This document shows positions 56,928 to 64,000 of a stretch of 64,000 nt of DNA, piece after piece. The notes under the pieces are model-generated. The model did no database searches and was not told the DNA's origin. It saw only the letters and a program-made list of their open reading frames with translations. The position numbers and the translations under genes are program-made. Position 1 is the first letter of the stretch. Every line of letters begins with the position of its first letter. The DNA is from Janibacter sp. Soil728 (GTDB lineage Bacteria > Actinomycetota > Actinomycetes > Actinomycetales > Dermatophilaceae). Location of the stretch: NCBI RefSeq assembly GCF_001428305.1, contig NZ_LMRZ01000003.1, positions 476,308 to 540,307 on the forward strand. The letters are read 5' to 3'.

Positions 56928-58657
56928 GCCGCCTCCTCCCGTGCTGCCTGGCTCTCGACGATCTCGACATAGGTCGGGCAGCTCGCGAGCAGCTCCTCGT
57001 GGGTGCCGTCGCCGACCACTCTCCCGTCGTCGAGGACGACGATGTGGTCGGCGTCGATGATGGAGGAGACCCGTTGGGCGACGACGAGGACCACGCTGTC
57101 GGCGACCACGGGACGAAGGGCGGCGCGCAGCCTGGCATCGGTGGTCAGGTCGAGCGCGGAGAAGGCGTCGTCGAGCAGGTAGATCGCCGGGCGACGCACG
57201 AGAGCCCGGGCGATCGACAACCGCTGTCGCTGACCGCCCGACAGGTTGGTACCGCCCTGGGCGATGGGCGACTCGAGGCCCAGCTCGAGGTCCCGCACGA
57301 AGTCCTGTGCCTGCGCGATCCGCAAGGCCTCCCAGAGCTCCTCGTCGCTTGCCTCCGGGCGCCCTTGACGCAGGTTGGTCGCGATGGTGCCGGTGAAGAG
57401 GAAGGGCTTCTGCGGCACGACCGCGATGCTGCGCCACAGCGCGTCGGGGTCGAGCTCACGCACGTCGACCCCTCCGACGAGGACCCGCCCGCCGGTCGCG
57501 TCGTGCAACCGGGGCACGAGGTCGAGCAGGGTGCTCTTGCCCGCGCCCGTCGAGCCGATGATCGCCGTGGTGCGCCCCGGCAACGCCCGCAGGCTCACGT
57601 CGCACAGCACCGGCGCGTCGGCGCCCGGGTAGGAGAACTCGACGTCCTCGAGCACGACGTCGGGACGGGACTGCGCCATCGGCCGCGGGTCCGTCGGCGG
57701 CACGACGCTGGACTGCGTCGACAGCACCTCGTCGATGCGTCCGGCCGAGACAGCGGCACGCGGGATCATCATCGACATGAAGGTCGCCATCATCACCGAC
57801 ATGAGGATCTGCATGAGATAGGTCATGAAGGCGGTCATGGCCCCGATCTGCATCTGTCCGCTGTCGACGCGCTGGGCACCGAACCACAGGACGGCCACCG
57901 TCGAGAGGTTGAGGATGACCATGACGATCGGGAAGGCGAGCGACATCAGGCGGCCGACCGCGATGGCCGACCCCGTGTACTCGGTGTTGGCCACCTCGAA
58001 GCGCTCGCGCTCGCTCCCTTCGCGCACGAAGGCCCGCACCACGCGCACTCCGGTGATCTGCTCACGCAGGATCCGGTTGACCGTGTCGACGCTGGTCTGC
58101 ATGCGCCGGAAGTTCGGGACCATCGCGCGGATGACCAGTCCGACCGAGACCGCGAGCAGCGGCACGGCGACGGCCACGAGCCAGCTCAGCCCGAGGTCCT
58201 CACGCAGCGCCATGATGACGCCACCGATCATCATCATCGGCGCGGTGACCATCATCGTCAGCGCCATGTTGGTGACCAGCTGCACCTGGGTGACGTCATT
58301 GGTCGTGCGCGAGATGAGCGTCGGCGCACCGAAGCGGGCGACCTCCTGGGCGCTGAAGCTGCCCACCCGGGAGAAGACGGCGGCGCGCAGCCGGGCGGCC
58401 ATGGTGGCGGACAGGCCGGCGCCGATCCAGGTCGCGGCGATGGTGGTGATGATCTGCACGACGGAGACCGCGAGCATCAGCCCGCCGTGACGCACGATGT
58501 AACTGGTGTCACCGGTCGCCACACCGTTGTCGATGATCTCGCCGTTGAGGCTCGGCAGGTAGAGGGAGGCGAGGGTGGCGGCCAGCTGGAGGACGAGCAG
58601 GACCGCGACCCGGCCGCCGGCGCCACTCAGGTGGCGACGGACGAGGCGTAGGAGCAC
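56924..58657 (-). CDS. ABC exporter half-transporter (first of pair)
   Basis: 577 residues. Six-helix domain followed by an ATPase with GSTGAGKST, PQKPFLF and signature LSGGQRQR, but Walker B reads YLLDDAFSALD (Asp in place of catalytic Glu) and the switch reads VAQRVSS (Gln in place of His). The first ATP site is thus degenerate, as in asymmetric heterodimeric exporters such as TM287/288 or BmrCD. Start GTG 58657. Three tandem REP-like hairpins lie just upstream. Confidence 0.9.
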   Translation of the reverse strand: MLLRLVRRHLSGAGGRVAVLLVLQLAATLASLYLPSLNGEIIDNGVATGDTSYIVRHGGLMLAVSVVQIITTIAATWIGAGLSATMAARLRAAVFSRVGSFSAQEVARFGAPTLISRTTNDVTQVQLVTNMALTMMVTAPMMMIGGVIMALREDLGLSWLVAVAVPLLAVSVGLVIRAMVPNFRRMQTSVDTVNRILREQITGVRVVRAFVREGSERERFEVANTEYTGSAIAVGRLMSLAFPIVMVILNLSTVAVLWFGAQRVDSGQMQIGAMTAFMTYLMQILMSVMMATFMSMMIPRAAVSAGRIDEVLSTQSSVVPPTDPRPMAQSRPDVVLEDVEFSYPGADAPVLCDVSLRALPGRTTAIIGSTGAGKSTLLDLVPRLHDATGGRVLVGGVDVRELDPDALWRSIAVVPQKPFLFTGTIATNLRQGRPEASDEELWEALRIAQAQDFVRDLELGLESPIAQGGTNLSGGQRQRLSIARALVRRPAIYLLDDAFSALDLTTDARLRAALRPVVADSVVLVVAQRVSSIIDADHIVVLDDGRVVGDGTHEELLASCPTYVEIVESQAAREEAA

Positions 58658-58705
58658 CGGATGATTGTTGCACCGTGCAGGCAGTTGCCCAACTGCATTG
58701 CCCTC

Positions 58706-58810
58706 CGATCCCTGAGGAGGCCGGCGGCGGCCTCGCCCACCGATCCCTGAGGAGGCCGGCGGCGGCCTCGCCTACCGATCCCTGAGGAGGCCGCCCGCGG
58801 CCGTCTCGAA
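58706..58810. repeat. Tandem REP-like hairpins, 35 bp period
   Basis: CGATCCCTGAGGAGGCC plus the stem GAGGCC/GGCCTC repeats at 58706 and 58741. A third unit at 58776 ends with CGTCTCGAAGGG, like the REP at 22333. Confidence 0.85.
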
Positions 58811-58820
58811 GGGAGGGACC

Positions 58821-59105
58821 TCAGCGCCCGTAGCGCCCCTGGTCACGGGCCTTCCAGCAGGCGTGGTGCCAGTGCCGGCGGTCGTCCACTCCCCCGAGTC
58901 CGTCGTCGGGCCAGACGACGACGTGCGCGTTCCCCGGCGCGATCTGATGGGTGCACCCCGGGCAGGTGTAGCTGCGGGTCGACGTGTGGCCGGTCAGCTG
59001 TCGCACGATCCAGGCCCGGCCCATCCAGGTCATCCGCGTCTGGGGTGCCCGACCCAGTGCGAGCGGACGGTGCTCGTCACGTCGGCGGCGGTTGGATCGA
59101 CCCAT
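58821..59105 (-). CDS. Small conserved zinc-ribbon-like protein
   Basis: 94 residues. A basic N-terminus (GRSNRRRRDEHRPLALGRAP) is followed by YTCPGC, a spaced His (TCPGCTHQI), and HWHHACW, giving a likely CxxC...H...HxxC metal site. Homologs in actinobacteria are often labelled ATP/GTP-binding, without evidence that I can see here. Probably a cytosolic nucleic-acid-associated protein; function unknown. Confidence 0.65.
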   Translation of the reverse strand: MGRSNRRRRDEHRPLALGRAPQTRMTWMGRAWIVRQLTGHTSTRSYTCPGCTHQIAPGNAHVVVWPDDGLGGVDDRRHWHHACWKARDQGRYGR

Positions 59106-59138
59106 GGCTGCAGTGTCCCAAACTCAGCGCACGGGGAA

Positions 59139-59241
59139 GGAAGGGAGGTGGGTCGACGCGAATCAAGCCGAAGTCGAGAACGACGCGGGTGACCACACGA
59201 GGACGAAGGACTTCGGCCCAGCGTCGGCCCACCTCCCTTCC
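59139..59241. repeat. Family B palindrome, copy 2
   Basis: Outer arms 59139-59159 / 59221-59241 match at 20 of 21 positions (GGAAGGGAGGTGGG...). Inner 9 bp arms GCCGAAGTC / GACTTCGGC at 59167 and 59209. Same core as copy 1, in the opposite orientation. Confidence 0.85.
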
Positions 59242-59312
59242 GCACCCAAGGACGCACTGAGCCCCGGGCCAGGAGGTCCGGGGCTCAGGCTCGGATGAGC
59301 GAACGGGTTCGA

Positions 59313-60521
59313 TCAGTAGGTGCGGAAGCCCTCACCGGTCTTGCGGCCGAGCTTGCCGGCCGCGACGACCTCGCGCAGCAGCGGCGCGGGGGTCAGGGAC
59401 TCGTGCTCGAACTCCGCGAGCAGCTCCTCCTCGATGGCCAGGGCCACGTCGTTGCCGACGACGTCGAGCAGGGCGAAGGGACCCATCGGGTAGCCGTAGT
59501 GCTCGGTGATGGCCCCGTCGACGACGTCGAGCTCGGCGCCCTCCTCGTGCGCCTTGATGGCGTCGTTGAGGTACGGGAAGAGCAACGCGTTGACGATGAA
59601 GCCGGAGCGGTCGGCGCAGCTGACGGCGACCTTGCGGGTGCTGCGGCACAGGTCCTGGACGGTGTCGAGGACGTCCTGGCCGGTGCTCGGGTGATCGATG
59701 ACCTCGACGAGCTTCATGAGCGTGGCGGGGTTGAAGAAGTGCATGCCCACGACGTCCTGCGGGCGCTTGGTCTGCGCGGCGAGGTCGGAGATGGACAGCG
59801 ACGAGGTGGTCGTGGCGAGCACGGCGCCGGGCTTGCAGATGCGGTCCAGGTCGGCGAAGAGCTGGTTCTTGATGCTCATCTCCTCGGCGATCGCCTCGAC
59901 GACGATGTCGACGTCGCCGAGCGCCTCGCGCTCGGTGGATCCGGTGAGCCGTCCGAGGATCGCGTCGGCGTCGCCCTGCTCGAGCCGGCCCTTGGTGACC
60001 TGACGGCCGAGGTTCTTCGCGATCTTGGCCGCGACGGCGTCGATCTTGTCCTGGCTGCGCGCGATGTAGGTGACGGGGAACCCGTTGGCGGCGAAGACCT
60101 CGACCATGCCGGTCGCCATCGTGCCGGAACCGACGACACCGACGGTCTTGATCGGGCGCGCGGCGCCCTGACCGGTGCTGGCGGGGGTCAGGTCGTCCGC
60201 GACGACCTCGTCGCCCTCGTAGGTGTAGAAGCCCTTGCCGGCGGCCTTGCCGGTGCGACCCTCGGAGATGAGCCGCTCGATGGCGGGGTTGGGCTGGTGG
60301 CGCGGGTCGCCGGTCTCGGCGAAGCGAGCCGCCAGGGCGTCACGGACGGTCTCGAGACCGAGCTCGTCGAGGACGGTGAGCGGACCCTTCGGCAGACCGC
60401 AGCCGAACCGCATGCCGTTGTCGACGTCCTCACGGGACGCGTACTTCTCCTCGAACATCGAGGCGGCGTGGTTCAGGTAGGGGAAGACGAGGGCGTCGGC
60501 GAGGGCGCGGGAGTCAGACAT
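59313..60521 (-). CDS. 3-hydroxyacyl-CoA dehydrogenase with C-N-C domain order
   Basis: 402 residues. Residues 1-103 are a 3HCDH C-terminal domain (ALVFPYLNHAASMFEEKYAS, MRFGCGLPKGPL). Residues 124-300 are the NAD domain (VGVVGSGTMATG, catalytic His in GMHFFNPA). Residues 305-400 are a second C-terminal domain (LLFPYLNDAIKAHEEGAEL). Full-length relatives I recall are N-C-N-C proteins of about 590 residues, so this one lacks the first NAD domain. Only 107 bp separate it from divergent nucS. The complete N-C unit should still be active, oxidising 3-hydroxybutyryl-CoA or related esters for the ethylmalonyl pathway or beta-oxidation. Confidence 0.85.
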   Translation of the reverse strand: MSDSRALADALVFPYLNHAASMFEEKYASREDVDNGMRFGCGLPKGPLTVLDELGLETVRDALAARFAETGDPRHQPNPAIERLISEGRTGKAAGKGFYTYEGDEVVADDLTPASTGQGAARPIKTVGVVGSGTMATGMVEVFAANGFPVTYIARSQDKIDAVAAKIAKNLGRQVTKGRLEQGDADAILGRLTGSTEREALGDVDIVVEAIAEEMSIKNQLFADLDRICKPGAVLATTTSSLSISDLAAQTKRPQDVVGMHFFNPATLMKLVEVIDHPSTGQDVLDTVQDLCRSTRKVAVSCADRSGFIVNALLFPYLNDAIKAHEEGAELDVVDGAITEHYGYPMGPFALLDVVGNDVALAIEEELLAEFEHESLTPAPLLREVVAAGKLGRKTGEGFRTY

Positions 60522-60615
60522 GACAGGCAGCATCGCAGGCGGGGTGACCCGTCGGTAGGGGTTGGCGGCGTGACGGTCCGCACAGGACGATCACGACACA
60601 ATTCCGTTGTGCGCG

Positions 60616-60621
60616 TAGGGT
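60616..60621 (+). promoter_or_regulatory. Leaderless -10 box TAGGGT of nucS
   Basis: 7 nt before GTG 60629. Confidence 0.55.
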
Positions 60622-60628
60622 CTGCGAG

Positions 60629-61324
60629 GTGCGAGTGGTGATTGCGACCTGCAGCGTCGATTACGAGGGGCGACTGAACGCCCACCTGCCCTTGGCGACC
60701 CGTCTGCTCATCGTCAAGGCAGACGGATCGGTGCTGATCCACAGTGACGGCGGCTCCTACAAGCCGCTGAACTGGATGGCGCCCCCGTGCTCGATGGCCG
60801 AGATCGAGCCGGACGAGACGGAGGTCACCGAGGGGGTGACCGCGGTGTGGAATGTCCAGCACGCCAAGAACGAGGACCGCCTGCGGGTGAAGCTGCACGT
60901 GATCCACCACGACTCGGCCCACGAGCTGGGCGTCGACCCCGGCCTGGTCAAGGACGGCGTCGAGGCCCACCTGCAGAAGCTGCTCGCCGAGCACATCGAG
61001 ACCCTCGGAGAGGGCTACACACTCGTGCGCCGCGAGTACATGACCGCCATCGGTCCGGTCGACATCCTCGCCAGGGACGCGAAGGGGGTCTCCGTCGCCA
61101 TCGAGATCAAGCGTCGCGGCGAGATCGACGGCGTCGAGCAGCTCACCCGCTACCTCGAGCTGATGAACCGCGACCCCGCGCTGCGGCCGGTGAGCGGCGT
61201 CTTCGCGGCCCAGGTCATCAAGCCGCAGGCGCGCACTCTCGCCGAGGACCGCGGCATCCGCTGCGTGACCCTCGACTACGACGAGCTCAAGGGCATCGAC
61301 ACGAGCATGCACCGCCTCTTCTAG
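60629..61324 (+). CDS. nucS: Mismatch-specific endonuclease NucS (EndoMS)
   Basis: 231 residues. N-terminal beta-sandwich DNA-binding domain ([19 protein letters not shown], the GS-YKPLNWM patch) and a RecB-like nuclease domain ([20 protein letters not shown] with the D and ExK catalytic residues, then YLELMNRD). It replaces MutS/MutL in actinobacteria and cuts both strands at mismatches. Start GTG 60629 set by TAGGGT. No sliding-clamp motif is examined further here beyond the C-terminal HRLF end. Confidence 0.95.
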   Translation: MRVVIATCSVDYEGRLNAHLPLATRLLIVKADGSVLIHSDGGSYKPLNWMAPPCSMAEIEPDETEVTEGVTAVWNVQHAKNEDRLRVKLHVIHHDSAHELGVDPGLVKDGVEAHLQKLLAEHIETLGEGYTLVRREYMTAIGPVDILARDAKGVSVAIEIKRRGEIDGVEQLTRYLELMNRDPALRPVSGVFAAQVIKPQARTLAEDRGIRCVTLDYDELKGIDTSMHRLF

Positions 61325-61329
61325 CGAGG

Positions 61330-61641
61330 TCAGTCCAGCTCCATGCGGGCGAAGGGGGTATCCCCCGCCCGCTCGGAGGTCAGGACGAGCACCGTCTCGC
61401 CACGGTGCAGGTCGGCGATCTCCCCCAGCACGGCTCGAGGCGGCGGCGCCTGCGTCAGGCCGGGCTCGTCCTCCAGCGGCACGTCGAGCGTCTGCGCCAG
61501 CCGACCACCGGCCTCGTCCCCGGGAGCCCGGACGACCGACAGCACTCGCTCACCGGCGAGGGCCGCGACGAGCGCGTCGGCCCCCTTCGGATCCCGGGGT
61601 GAGGCGGCGACCAGCAGGATCGCCGGGCAGTGCAGGCCCAT
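61330..61641 (-). CDS. Small hypothetical protein
   Basis: 103 residues, alpha/beta in appearance (AILLVAASPRDPKGADALVA, GERVLSVVRAPGDEAG, GETVLVLTSE). No family recognised. It lies tail to tail with nucS (5 bp gap) and has its own leaderless box TAGTCT 6 nt before ATG 61641. Confidence 0.6.
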   Translation of the reverse strand: MGLHCPAILLVAASPRDPKGADALVAALAGERVLSVVRAPGDEAGGRLAQTLDVPLEDEPGLTQAPPPRAVLGEIADLHRGETVLVLTSERAGDTPFARMELD

Positions 61642-61647
61642 GTCTCG

Positions 61648-61653
61648 AGACTA
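61648..61653 (-). promoter_or_regulatory. Leaderless -10 box TAGTCT
   Basis: Minus strand, 6 nt before ATG 61641. Confidence 0.5.
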
Positions 61654-61695
61654 GACCCGTCGATCCCAGACCGGGCTGGTGACCAGCCCGGTCGC

Positions 61696-63783
61696 TCACG
61701 CGTCCGTGGTCTCGAGCGCGGGCAGTCCCCGGTTGTCGCGGATGATGTCGAGGAAGCGACCCATGATCTCGTTGAGGCCGAAGTCCTTGGGGGTGAAGAC
61801 GGCCGCCACGCCCATCGCGCGCAGCTTGGCCGCGTCGGACTCCGGGATGATCCCGCCGACGATGACGGGGATGTCACCGGCACCCTGGGCCTTCAGGCCC
61901 TCGAGCACGTCGGGCACGAGCTCCATGTGCGAGCCGGAGAGGATCGAGACCCCGACGAGGTCGACGTCCTCGGCGACTGCGGCGGAGACGATCTGGTCGG
62001 GGGTCAGGCGGATGCCCTGGTAGATGACCTCGAAGCCGGCATCGCGCGCCCGCACAGCGATCTGCTCGGCGCCGTTGGAGTGACCGTCCAGGCCGGGCTT
62101 GCCGACGAGCACGCGCAGGCTGCCGCCGAGCTCTTCGCTCGTGGCCCGGACCCGGTCGCGCACCGCGGCGAGGTCGGCGGACCCACCGGAGGCGACACCC
62201 ACCGAGCCGGAGACACCGGTCGGTGCGCGGAACTCGCCGAAGACCTCGCGCAGGGCTCCCGCCCACTCACCGACGGTGACGCCGGCGCGGGCGCAGACCA
62301 TGGATGCCTCGAAGAGGTTGTCCGCGGTGTCCGCGATCTCCTTCAGCCGCTCCAGCGAGTCCGCCGCCGCCTTGGCGTCGGCCGGGTCGGCGTCGCGCTG
62401 GGTGCGCCAAGCGCGCACGGCCTCGATCGCCTTGGCCTCCACGTCGGCGTCGACCGTCTGGATCGCCGTGTCGAGGTCGGCCGTGAGCGGGTTGGGCTCC
62501 GTGGTCTCGAACTTGTTGACGCCGACGACGATGTCCTGGCCGGCCTCGATGCGCTGTCGACGCAGGGAGTGGCTCGCGACGAGAGCATTCTTCATGTACC
62601 CGGACTCGACGGCCGGGACTGCGCCACCCATGTCCTGGATGCGCTCGATCTCGGCCTTGGCACCCTCGACGAGCTCGGCGACCTTCTTCTCCACGACGGG
62701 CGAGCCGGCGAAGAGGTCGTCGTACTCGAGCAGGTCGGACTCGAAGGCGAGGACCTGCTGCAGGCGCAGCGCCCACTGCTGGTCCCACGGCCGCGGCAGG
62801 CCGAGCGCTTCGTTCCACGCCGGCAGCTGCACGGCGCGAGCGCGGGCGTCCTTGCTGAGCGTGACAGCCAGCATCTCGAGCACGATGCGCTGGACATTGT
62901 TCTCCGGCTGCGCCTCGGTCAGGCCCAGGCTGTTGACCTGGACGCCGTAGCGGAAGCGGCGCTGCTTGGCGTCGGTGACGCCGTAGCGCTCACGGCAGAT
63001 CTCGTCCCACAGCTCGACGAAGGCGCGCATCTTGCACATCTCCTCCACGAAACGCACGCCGGCGTTGACGAAGAAGGAGATGCGGGCGACGACCTTGCCG
63101 AAGTCCTCCTCCGGCACCCGGCCGGAGTCGCGGACGGCGTCGAGGACCGCGAGCGCGGTCGACATGGAGTAGGCGATCTCCTGGACGGGGGTCGCCCCGG
63201 CCTCCTGCAGGTGGTAGCTGCAGATGTTGATCGGGTTCCACTTGGGGATCTCGTTCACCGTGTAGGTGACCATGTCGGTGATCAGCCGCATGGAGGGAGC
63301 CGGCGGGAAGACATAGGTCCCGCGGCTCAGGTACTCCTTGATGATGTCGTTCTGCGTCGTGCCGGCCAGCCGGGCCCGCACCTCGGCCGGGTCCTGACCA
63401 GCAGCCTCGGCCTGCTCCTCGGCGGCGACCTGGTACATGGCGAGCATGTACATCGCCACCGCGTTGATCGTCATCGAGGTGTTCATCTCGTCCAGCGGGA
63501 TCTGGTCGAAGAGTCGGCGCATGTCGCCGATGTGGCTGATCGGCACGCCGACCTTGCCCACCTCACCGCGGCTGAGGACGTGGTCGGGGTCGTAGCCGGT
63601 CTGCGTCGGCAGGTCGAAGGCCACGGACAGACCGGTCTGCCCCTTGGCCAGGTTGCGACGGTAGAGCTCGTTGGACGCCGCGGCACTGGAGTGCCCGGCG
63701 TAGGTGCGCATCACCCAGGGGCGGTCACGCTCGGGGCGCGCAGCCTCGGCTGCAGGGGTGGGGGCATCAGTGCTGTCGGCCAT
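61696..63783 (-). CDS. ecm: Ethylmalonyl-CoA mutase
   Basis: 695 residues. Mutase barrel (PWVMRTYAGHSSAAASNELY, GLSVAFDLPTQTGYDPDH, MNTSMTINA) with a fused C-terminal B12 domain carrying KPGLDGHSNGAEQIAVRARD (the D-x-H-x-x-G cobalamin motif) and YQGIRLTPDQI. The SNGAEQIA form and the single-chain layout are those of MeaA/Ecm rather than methylmalonyl-CoA mutase, and the nearby ccr agrees. It converts (2R)-ethylmalonyl-CoA to methylsuccinyl-CoA. ATG 63783 with TACCTT 6 nt upstream. MeaB at 50.3 kb is the likely chaperone. Confidence 0.92.
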   Translation of the reverse strand: MADSTDAPTPAAEAARPERDRPWVMRTYAGHSSAAASNELYRRNLAKGQTGLSVAFDLPTQTGYDPDHVLSRGEVGKVGVPISHIGDMRRLFDQIPLDEMNTSMTINAVAMYMLAMYQVAAEEQAEAAGQDPAEVRARLAGTTQNDIIKEYLSRGTYVFPPAPSMRLITDMVTYTVNEIPKWNPINICSYHLQEAGATPVQEIAYSMSTALAVLDAVRDSGRVPEEDFGKVVARISFFVNAGVRFVEEMCKMRAFVELWDEICRERYGVTDAKQRRFRYGVQVNSLGLTEAQPENNVQRIVLEMLAVTLSKDARARAVQLPAWNEALGLPRPWDQQWALRLQQVLAFESDLLEYDDLFAGSPVVEKKVAELVEGAKAEIERIQDMGGAVPAVESGYMKNALVASHSLRRQRIEAGQDIVVGVNKFETTEPNPLTADLDTAIQTVDADVEAKAIEAVRAWRTQRDADPADAKAAADSLERLKEIADTADNLFEASMVCARAGVTVGEWAGALREVFGEFRAPTGVSGSVGVASGGSADLAAVRDRVRATSEELGGSLRVLVGKPGLDGHSNGAEQIAVRARDAGFEVIYQGIRLTPDQIVSAAVAEDVDLVGVSILSGSHMELVPDVLEGLKAQGAGDIPVIVGGIIPESDAAKLRAMGVAAVFTPKDFGLNEIMGRFLDIIRDNRGLPALETTDA

Positions 63784-63789
63784 GATGGC

Positions 63790-63795
63790 AAGGTA
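63790..63795 (-). promoter_or_regulatory. Leaderless -10 box TACCTT of ecm
   Basis: Minus strand, 6 nt before ATG 63783. Confidence 0.5.
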
Positions 63796-63912
63796 CCCGC
63801 GCGTGGGCTCGTGCCACAGACCCATCCGCGGTGAATACCGCCACACCCGCTCCCCCACCAGTCCCCCAGACCCGGGTGGAGGTAAACGCGCGGACGAATC
63901 CTCGGTGTGATT

Positions 63913-64000
63913 TGAAGGGACATGTCTGACAGGTATGTGAAGGGACACCGCTGACAGTCCGGGGCTCCGGTAGTGGCCAGATGATGGCTGCATGAGCACG
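63913..64000 (+). mobile_element. Possible left end of an insertion sequence (cut by window)
   Basis: TGAAGGGACA...CTGACAG occurs twice at a 25 bp period (63913 and 63938), followed by ATG 63992 (Met-Ser-Thr) at the window edge. Repeated TGTCAG/TGTCCC-type ends directly before a transposase start are typical of IS481-like elements in actinobacteria. Only nine coding bases are visible, so this is tentative. Confidence 0.35.

Noticed and set aside
54936..57437. An 833-residue version of the second ABC half-transporter
   Set aside because: The first ~170 residues are Arg/Gly-rich shadow of the upstream transporter gene. GTG 56927, overlapping the upstream stop, gives the correct family length.

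Overview
This 64 kb window is a high-GC actinobacterial chromosome segment. The gene content fits the Micrococcales, and my best guess is the Intrasporangiaceae (Janibacter/Knoellia/Terrabacter type). That guess rests on the GC-saturated third codon positions, NucS, the GlgE alpha-glucan pathway, a gatCAB/ligA/mnmA/iscS/etfBA neighbourhood and many leaderless promoters; no rRNA or other taxonomic marker is present. I see about 55 protein genes, one decayed gene, and no tRNA, rRNA, CRISPR array or prophage.

Layout. 0-2 kb: two tandem beta-propeller-like paralogs, the first cut by the window edge. 2-6.2 kb: a 2-hydroxyacid dehydrogenase and the gatC-gatA-gatB operon. 6.2-8.2 kb: an accessory patch holding an esterase pseudogene and a DUF559/AbiEi-like gene bracketed by two copies of a long palindrome. 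8.2-17.6 kb: nitrilase, SRPBCC and HIT proteins, Tpx, an rRNA-type methyltransferase, a DEAD-box helicase, a DinB-like protein and LigA. 17.6-22.3 kb: a LuxR-type regulator divergent from a secreted HExxH metallopeptidase, then an acyl-CoA ligase. 22.4-34 kb: iscS-mnmA-metE-like operon, an MFS exporter, a secreted M15-like protein, etfBA and a five-gene overlapping operon (ybjN-like, echA, methyltransferase, acyltransferase, NIF3-insert protein). 34-45.2 kb: glgX, glgP and the glgE-mak-glgB operon. 45.3-50.4 kb: CnoX-like protein, lipoprotein, membrane protein, thiamine-binding-type protein, a Ser/Thr kinase and an FxLYD-like protein. 50.3-63.8 kb: meaB, thiolase, epimerase, crotonyl-CoA carboxylase/reductase, an ABC exporter pair, a hydroxyacyl-CoA dehydrogenase of odd domain order, nucS and ethylmalonyl-CoA mutase. 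The last 100 bp look like the start of an insertion sequence.

Two themes tie the genes together. First, GlgX/GlgP/GlgE/maltokinase/GlgB form a complete maltose-1-phosphate alpha-glucan system. Second, thiolase, hydroxybutyryl-CoA dehydrogenase, Ccr, epimerase, Ecm and MeaB make up most of an ethylmalonyl-CoA pathway for acetate or fatty-acid assimilation, with ETF, an enoyl-CoA hydratase and an acyl-CoA ligase nearby.

The most unusual content lies between the genes. There are at least three families of long, multi-stem palindromes (60-115 bp; called A, B and C here), a REP-like palindrome, several gene-end hairpins, and a strongly over-represented heptamer CGAAGGG that often occurs as inverted pairs. 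Family A brackets the DUF559 gene, supplies its stop codon, and recurs twice in an 816 bp gene-free stretch at 36.1-36.9 kb. A second genome-wide signal is the leaderless promoter: a TANNNT box 6-7 nt before the start codon at 14 or so genes, which I used to choose starts.
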